From Sulfurovum sp. (GTDB taxonomy: Bacteria > Campylobacterota > Campylobacteria > Campylobacterales > Sulfurovaceae): 10,506 nucleotides of DNA. Numbering within the stretch: the first letter of the stretch is position 1; every line of letters begins with the position of its first letter. The DNA lies in assembly GCA_015493425.1 (NCBI GenBank), contig WGDG01000071.1, forward strand, positions 1 through 10,506, written 5' to 3'. Positions 6,032 to 10,506 of the stretch are shown here, piece after piece. Below the pieces are notes generated by a model. It did no database searches and had not been told where the DNA came from. It saw nothing but the letters and a program-made list of their open reading frames with translations. The position numbers and the translations under genes were made by a program.

Positions 6032-6349
6032 TTAGTCAGTTTCGACAATGAGTAAATCTCTGCATCGTCGTCTACCGGCAAACCATCCCCGATAGTAATC
6101 CACTTCATCATTAAAAAGCCTGTGTGACTTGGTATAATACCCTTTGGCTGTCTGGCAACCGTCACGAACACCTCTTTTGTAAAGCTGGGAAAGATTTTTG
6201 CCGAAAGTGATACCGCTATATGTATAGCCACCAAGGTAGTTCAGTTTTGTAGCATTTGTCTGGTTTGATGCACACCCTGCAAGCAGAAGGGCGAATATTG
6301 TTATCACAGATCTATTTTGTATATATCTTGTTTTTTCTTTCATCTCCAT
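6032..6349 (-). CDS. small hypothetical lipoprotein, minus strand
   Basis: 105 residues from the first ATG, or 103 from a second ATG two codons in; the sequence does not decide which. A hydrophobic segment (VITIFALLLAGC) ends in a good lipobox, LLAGC, with the lipidated cysteine at C26. The +2 residue is Ala, suggesting the outer membrane. The mature part has a distinctive pattern: GCQTAKGYYTKSHRLF, then YYRGWFAGRRRC. Its two cysteines (C65, C96) could form a disulfide. I recognise no named family. It is convergent with rpmA and divergent from obgE, interrupting a gene order that in Campylobacter jejuni runs rpmA to obgE directly. A matching promoter lies at 6371-6378 on this strand. Confidence 0.75.
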   Translation of the reverse strand: MEMKEKTRYIQNRSVITIFALLLAGCASNQTNATKLNYLGGYTYSGITFGKNLSQLYKRGVRDGCQTAKGYYTKSHRLFNDEVDYYRGWFAGRRRCRDLLIVETD

Positions 6350-6370
6350 CTCTTATACTTCTTTTCAATG

Positions 6371-6378
6371 ATTATATC
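6371..6378 (-). promoter_or_regulatory. extended -10 promoter for the minus-strand lipoprotein
   Basis: The plus strand reads ATTATATC, so the minus strand carries GATATAAT. It lies about 22 bases upstream of the lipoprotein start, giving a short leader. It is the left arm of an inverted repeat with the obgE promoter at 6396-6403. Confidence 0.55.
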
Positions 6379-6395
6379 AAAAGTGTACGAATTTC

Positions 6396-6403
6396 GATAT
6401 AAT
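6396..6403 (+). promoter_or_regulatory. extended -10 promoter for obgE
   Basis: GATATAAT on the plus strand, followed by TGCAGC. It would start transcription near 6410, leaving a leader of roughly 70 bases before obgE. It probably drives the whole obgE-proB-fmt-birA-parA run, because no later gap has room for another promoter outside coding sequence. Confidence 0.6.
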
Positions 6404-6478
6404 TGCAGCAATCTTTCTACTGTCCGGAGTATCGCGGCAGTATTTTTTGACAATTTTTATAAGAAGCAAGGTAGAGAA

Positions 6479-7606
6479 ATGTTTGTAGACAGTGTAGAAC
6501 TGACCATCAGTTCAGGAAAAGGCGGTGCCGGTGCGATTTCGTTCTGGACGGAGAAGTTTGTAATTAAAGGCGGACCGGACGGTGGTGACGGAGGACGTGG
6601 CGGTTCAGTATTTTTCAAAGTGGATAACAATACCGATACGCTTTCCGGGTTACGAGGACGAAATCATATTAAAGCTGAAAACGGCCGTCCGGGAGAAGGG
6701 CGTAAAAAGTATGGACGCAAGGGTAAGGATGTGACCATTACTGTACCTCCTGGAACGGTGGTTATCGATGCTGAAACGGGTGAGGAGCTGCTTGATCTTG
6801 TAGAAGAGGGGCAGGTAGTCAAGTTTCTTGAAGGCGGCAAAGGCGGTCTTGGAAATATGCACTTCAAAAGTTCAACCAATCAGCGTCCAACCTATGCGCA
6901 GCCTGGATTGCCCGGGATTACCAAGCATGTACGTTTGGAAATGAAACTCATTGCCGACGTAGGACTTGTAGGCTACCCTAATGTCGGTAAATCAACACTC
7001 ATCGCTACACTTTCCAATGCCAAACCGGAAGTAGCCAATTATGAGTTTACGACACTCACACCAAAGCTTGGTGTCGTCCATGTAGGTGACTACGATTCTT
7101 TTATGATGGCAGATATTCCCGGTATCATTGAAGGAGCCAGCGATGGACGGGGGCTTGGGCTGGAGTTTTTACGCCATATTGAGCGTACCAAAACGCTGCT
7201 CTTGATGATTGATGCTTCAAATTACCGTGAGATGAAATATCAGTACGAGACATTGCTGGTTGAGCTCAAACGTTACTCTGAAACACTGGCGACACGAAAA
7301 CATGCCATAGCAATTACAAAGATCGATGCTCTCTCTTCTGATGAAGTGAATGAAAAGACGGCACAGTTTCTTTCCGATATCGGATTGGAGCCAAACAAGA
7401 CACTCGCCAAATATAAGGCCGACAGCAACTACCTGAGTTAGGGTTTTCAAACGGATTTTGGTGTGGAGTTGCCCGAAAAGGCACCGTTGTTTGTGCTGCC
7501 TATCTCCTCTGTTGCACATCTTAATACCGAAGCACTGCGGTACGCACTGGCAGATTTTGTTAAAAGTGTTGAAGCCGAGGAGAAAGCGGCAAACGAGGAG
7601 GCATAG
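6479..7606 (+). CDS. obgE: GTPase Obg (ObgE/CgtA), interrupted by an in-frame TAG at codon 321
   Basis: Obg is an essential GTPase that acts in large-subunit ribosome maturation and stress control. The ATG at 6479 has AAGGTAG upstream; an earlier in-frame ATG at 6317 lies before the promoter and is rejected. The glycine-rich Obg fold fills about 1-157, with GGPDGGDGGRGGS at 31-43. The G domain follows: GYPNVGKST (165-173), the switch region with TTLTP, DIPG (212-215), and ITKID at 279-283 as the G4 motif. A TAG at 7439-7441 then stops translation after 320 residues. The same frame continues for 54 more sense codons with clear Obg sequence, including LPISSVA, the G5 motif (343-346), and ends at TAG 7604-7606. 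The whole frame is 375 codons plus stop, so only one codon is abnormal. The product is truncated unless the TAG is an error or is read through. Confidence 0.9.
7439..7441 (+). other. premature in-frame amber codon in obgE
   Basis: The TAG falls between NYLS and GFQTDFG. A single base change from a sense codon, most simply TAT or TAC for Tyr, would restore the full protein. Reading frame, codon style and Obg similarity are intact on both sides, so this is a point event and not a frameshift or insertion. Confidence 0.92.
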
Positions 7607-8380
7607 ATGCGTCTGGTGATAAAAGTAGGCTCTCACGTCCTGACAGAGAATGGTAGTGTCGCCAAAGAGCGTATGCTTGCACTGGTCTTTCTCATTGCCA
7701 AACTCAAAGAGGCTGAACATGATGTGATCCTTGTCAGTTCCGGTGCGGTAGCAGCAGGATACAGTCAGTTGAAACTCGACAGAAGTTCTGTCGCAAACCG
7801 TCAGGCACTTGCAGCGATAGGACAACCCCTGTTAATGAAGATGTACCAGGAAAAGTTTGCACGCTATGGGCTGCTCTGTTCACAGATACTGCTCAGTGCA
7901 GATGTGTTCGACTCCAGGAGAGCGACTGCACATGCCAAAGAGGCGGTCGATACCCTGCTTGAAAACTATGTTGTCCCTATTATCAACGAAAATGATACGG
8001 TCAGTATCGATGAGCTTGTTTTTGGTGACAATGACAGACTCTCGGCACATGTGACGCACTATTTTGATGCATCGCTTTTGGTAATCCTTTCGGATATTGA
8101 CGCATTCTACGACAAAGATCCCAATTGCCATACTGATGCAAAACCGAGAAAAGTGGTTACACACATCAGTGATGCTGAGCTTTGTGCCGAGCATACACCC
8201 AACAATGAATTTGCAACCGGCGGCATCGTGACCAAGCTGCAGGCGGCTGACTTTTTGATGCAGCACGGCAGAGAGATGTTCCTTGCAAGCGGGTTCGACC
8301 TTGATGATGTATCTGCTTTTTTGCTTAAGAAAATGCATAGAGGGGGTACACTTTTTACTTCCAAACAGCAGGAGAGCTAA
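7607..8380 (+). CDS. proB: glutamate 5-kinase, short form without PUA domain
   Basis: 257 residues. It phosphorylates glutamate to gamma-glutamyl phosphate, the first step of proline synthesis. The amino-acid kinase fold is clear: VIKVGSHVL at the start, VSSGAVAAG about 43-51, INENDTVS and FGDNDRLSAHV around 126-148, LSDIDAFYDKDP (about 161-172), and FATGGIVTKLQAA near the end. The roughly 110-residue C-terminal PUA domain of the Escherichia coli enzyme is missing, which I recall as usual in Campylobacter. The ATG follows the obgE TAG without a gap. Its strong GAGGAGG site lies inside the obgE C-terminal coding region, so the premature obgE stop could alter coupling. proA is not in the window. 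Confidence 0.95.
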   Translation: MRLVIKVGSHVLTENGSVAKERMLALVFLIAKLKEAEHDVILVSSGAVAAGYSQLKLDRSSVANRQALAAIGQPLLMKMYQEKFARYGLLCSQILLSADVFDSRRATAHAKEAVDTLLENYVVPIINENDTVSIDELVFGDNDRLSAHVTHYFDASLLVILSDIDAFYDKDPNCHTDAKPRKVVTHISDAELCAEHTPNNEFATGGIVTKLQAADFLMQHGREMFLASGFDLDDVSAFLLKKMHRGGTLFTSKQQES

Positions 8381-9291
8381 TGAAAAAGATTGTTTATATG
8401 GGGACACCCCATTATGCTGAAGCAATTTTGCAAACACTTATTGAGGCTGAAGATATGGATGTGAAGCTTGTGCTTACACAGCCTGACCGTCCGGTAGGGC
8501 GTAAAAAGGTGCTTACGCCGCCGCCTGTGAAGGTGCTGGCTCAAGAACATGGTATTGAAGTGCTGCAGCCAAACAGACTGAGTGACGAAGGTGTGGTAGA
8601 AGCAATAGAAGCGCAGCGCCCTGATTTTATTGTCGTGGCTGCCTTCGGGCAGCTGTTGCCCAAAAATGTGCTTGATATCGCCCCCTGTATCAATCTGCAT
8701 GCATCACTGCTGCCGCAGTACCGTGGTGCTTCACCGGTGCAGCAGTCGCTGCTTAACGGTGACAAAGTGACCGGTGTGACATCGATGCTGATGGAGGAGG
8801 GGCTTGACACAGGACCGATTCTTGAAAAAATTGCCTTTGAAATCCCCGACGATATGCGGTTACATGCCCTAATGGCACAGTTGACTGAAGATGCCTGCAA
8901 ATTGACGCTCTCAACTCTGCGTAATTTTGACAATATTATCCCTCAGCCTCAGGATGAGAGTAAAGCGACACTCTGTAAGAAAATACGTAAAAGTGACGGA
9001 GAGGTGGATTTCTCTGATGCACGAGAGGTGTACAACAAATACCGTGCATTTGAGGGATGGCCTGGCATCTTTGCCGCTAACGGTACGAAGTTTGATGATG
9101 TAACACTGCTTGAAGAGGTTAAATCCCATACTCCCTTTATGATCCTTGGTTTTGAAGATGAAAGTGTCGATGTAGCGTGTGCCAAAGGCAGTCTGCGTGT
9201 TGGTAGCATCCAGCCGCCGTCAAAAAAAGCTATGAGTGCCAAAGCATACTGTGTAGGACGTGGACTTAAAAAGGATGATTCGCTGCTATGA
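8380..9291 (+). CDS. fmt: methionyl-tRNA formyltransferase
   Basis: 303 residues, normal length. It transfers a formyl group from 10-formyl-tetrahydrofolate to the initiator Met-tRNA. The N-terminal Rossmann domain starts KKIVYMGTPHYA. The catalytic set is N105 and H107 in INLHASLLPQYRGASP and D143 in EEGLDTGPIL. TQPDRPVGR at 33-41 and PPPVK lie in the substrate region. KIRKSDGEVDF (201-211) and RAFEGWPG (222-229) mark the C-terminal tRNA-binding domain. CAGGAGAG precedes the ATG, which shares a base with the proB stop (TAATG). Confidence 0.97.
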   Translation: MKKIVYMGTPHYAEAILQTLIEAEDMDVKLVLTQPDRPVGRKKVLTPPPVKVLAQEHGIEVLQPNRLSDEGVVEAIEAQRPDFIVVAAFGQLLPKNVLDIAPCINLHASLLPQYRGASPVQQSLLNGDKVTGVTSMLMEEGLDTGPILEKIAFEIPDDMRLHALMAQLTEDACKLTLSTLRNFDNIIPQPQDESKATLCKKIRKSDGEVDFSDAREVYNKYRAFEGWPGIFAANGTKFDDVTLLEEVKSHTPFMILGFEDESVDVACAKGSLRVGSIQPPSKKAMSAKAYCVGRGLKKDDSLL

Positions 9292-9944
9292 GGCAACGTG
9301 TCGGTGCTTTTGACATATATGTGTTTGACAGACTTCCCTCGACACAGCGCTATCTTGTCGATGCGTTGAAAGAAAACAACATTACAGCACCCGCAGCGGT
9401 GATCTGCAAAGAGCAGACAGATGGTATTGGCAGTCGGGAAAATCAATGGGAAGGGATGGAAGGAAACTTCTTTGCCTCTATTGCTGTTCCGATGTCGTTA
9501 CTCCCTGAAGACCTTCCGCTGGCATCTGCGTCTATCTACTTCTCCTTTTTGATGAAACAAGTGTTACAAAAAGAAGCAAAATCTGTGTGGCTGAAGTGGC
9601 CAAACGACTTCTACACCGAATCAAAAAAAGCAGGCGGTACGATTACGCAAAAAGTTGGAGATATACTGGTGTGTGGTATGGGAATCAACCTTAAAACGGC
9701 ACGAGAACCCTATGGTGCGCTTTCTCTGAAAACGGATGCACCGGAGGTACTTGAACGCTATCTTCAAGTACTTGAAAAGTTCCCGAAATGGAAGCAGGTT
9801 TTTAGTGAGTATCGGGTAGAATTTGAAAAGAGCAAAGGGTATTCGGTGCACATCGAAAACCATAGAAAGAGCCTTGAAAATGCGCAGTTGTGCGAAGACG
9901 GCTCTTTACTTATCGAGGGGAAAAAGGTATATAGTTCAAGATGA
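9288..9944 (+). CDS. birA: biotin--[acetyl-CoA-carboxylase] ligase, monofunctional
   Basis: 218 residues. It activates biotin with ATP and attaches it to the acceptor lysine of biotin carboxyl carrier protein. There is no N-terminal helix-turn-helix, so it should not act as a biotin repressor like the Escherichia coli protein. Motifs are LPSTQRYL at 16-23, the biotin-loop region QTDGIGSRENQWEGMEGNFF (43-62), LKWPND with catalytic K103, KAGGTITQ (114-121), and VCGMGINL (128-135). A small C-terminal domain ends in LLIEGKKVYSSR. The biotin loop reads GIGSR where Escherichia coli has GRGRR. It overlaps fmt (ATGA) and parA (ATGA), so translation is probably coupled. Confidence 0.92.
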   Translation: MRQRVGAFDIYVFDRLPSTQRYLVDALKENNITAPAAVICKEQTDGIGSRENQWEGMEGNFFASIAVPMSLLPEDLPLASASIYFSFLMKQVLQKEAKSVWLKWPNDFYTESKKAGGTITQKVGDILVCGMGINLKTAREPYGALSLKTDAPEVLERYLQVLEKFPKWKQVFSEYRVEFEKSKGYSVHIENHRKSLENAQLCEDGSLLIEGKKVYSSR

Positions 9945-10506
9945 GTGAAATAATCAGTATTGCCAACCAGAAAGGCGGCGTAGGAAAGACAACGACAGCA
10001 GTGAATCTTGCCGCATCACTGGCAGAAAGAGGCAAGAAGGTACTGCTGCTCGATATCGATCCGCAGTCCAACGCCACGACCAGTCTCGGCTTCAGCAGAA
10101 ATGACTACGAGTACAATATCTATCATGTGCTGATCGGCAGCAAGAAACTCTCTGAAGTGATCCTAAAGACCCAGATCAAAAAACTCGATCTCGCCCCATC
10201 CAATATCGGTTTGGTGGGTATTGAGAAAGAGTTCTACAACCCGAAAAAGAAAAACCGGGAACTGGTACTGAAAGAGAAGATCAAAGAAGTATCCAAAAAG
10301 TATGACTTTATCATTATCGACTCGCCACCGGCTTTGGGTCCTATCACCATCAACGCACTTAGTGCTTCCGATTCAGTCATTATTCCGATACAGTGTGAAT
10401 TTTTTGCCCTTGAAGGTCTTGCGCAGCTGCTCAATACGGTCAGTCTGCTGAAAAAGACTATCAACCCGAAACTGAAGATCAAGGGCTTTTTGCCGACGAT
10501 GTACTC
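9941..10506 (+). CDS. parA: chromosome-partitioning ATPase ParA/Soj, 3' end outside window
   Basis: The first 188 residues are present, and the frame runs off the right edge with two leftover bases. ParA is an ATP-dependent DNA-binding switch that, with ParB and parS, moves replicated origins. It starts MSEIISIANQKGGVGKTTTA with the deviant Walker A KGGVGKTT at 11-18. LLLDIDPQSNAT at 36-46 and FIIIDSPPALG (123-133) are the other nucleotide-site motifs. QCEFFALEGL at 151-160 is also typical. The first residues lack the N-terminal extension of plasmid ParA proteins. The start overlaps the birA stop. In Campylobacter jejuni parB follows next; here that would lie outside the window. Confidence 0.96.
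   Translation, partial: MSEIISIANQKGGVGKTTTAVNLAASLAERGKKVLLLDIDPQSNATTSLGFSRNDYEYNIYHVLIGSKKLSEVILKTQIKKLDLAPSNIGLVGIEKEFYNPKKKNRELVLKEKIKEVSKKYDFIIIDSPPALGPITINALSASDSVIIPIQCEFFALEGLAQLLNTVSLLKKTINPKLKIKGFLPTMY

Noticed and set aside
6317..6478. 54-residue N-terminal extension of Obg from an upstream ATG
   Set aside because: It begins before the obgE promoter, lacks a ribosome binding site and is absent from the Obg fold, which starts MFVDSVEL at 6479.
7439..7441. Genome-wide recoding of UAG, or pyrrolysine insertion
   Set aside because: TAG serves as a normal terminator for metY and at the real end of obgE, and no other gene in the window has an internal TAG.
7217..7825. 202-codon minus-strand frame across the obgE/proB junction
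   Set aside because: It is antisense to two conserved genes, cysteine-rich and without motifs.

Overview
The window reads as a chromosomal segment from a Campylobacterota (epsilonproteobacterial) organism, most like the Sulfurovum/Sulfurimonas group. The assignment is inference from gene order and promoter style; no search was run. The right-hand block rplU-rpmA-obgE-proB-fmt-birA-parA is the order I know from Campylobacter jejuni. Most intergenic gaps carry a GATATAAT/GGTATAAT-type extended -10 with no clear -35, as is usual in this phylum. Gene density is very high, with many 1-4 nt stop/start overlaps.

Layout. 1-126: the C-terminal end of a RelE/ParE-type toxin, open to the left and overlapping metY by one base. 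126-1394 metY and 1552-2649 metX: the O-acetylhomoserine plus sulfide route to homocysteine. 2650-2722: a short gap with a heptamer tandem repeat and a perfect hairpin. 2723-4436: a tightly overlapped trio of xseB, a nitrilase-fold protein that has lost two of its three catalytic residues, and a ThiF/MoeB-like E1 protein without the usual zinc cysteines. 4510-4857: a small lipoprotein. 4878-5270: ridA. 5356-5934: rplU and rpmA (ribosomal proteins L21 and L27). 6032-6349 (minus strand): a second small lipoprotein placed between rpmA and obgE. 6479-7606: obgE. 7607-10506: proB, fmt, birA and a 3'-truncated parA, all abutting or overlapping.

The most striking anomaly is in obgE. An in-frame TAG at 7439-7441 splits an otherwise intact 375-codon reading frame. 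The 54 codons after it still encode the end of the GTPase domain, including the G5 motif, and end directly at the proB start codon. Obg is generally essential, so this is a sequencing or assembly error, a recent mutation, or readthrough. The other main points of interest are the degenerate nitrilase paired with a zinc-less E1 protein, and an 8-bp inverted repeat formed by two divergent promoters upstream of obgE.

Functionally the window joins methionine supply (metY, metX), initiator-tRNA formylation (fmt), ribosome components and assembly (rplU, rpmA, obgE), proline synthesis (proB), biotin attachment (birA), DNA repair (xseB), metabolite damage control (ridA) and chromosome segregation (parA). 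Apart from the partial toxin there is no sign of phage, insertion sequences, CRISPR, tRNA or rRNA. No gene-free stretch exceeds 300 bases.
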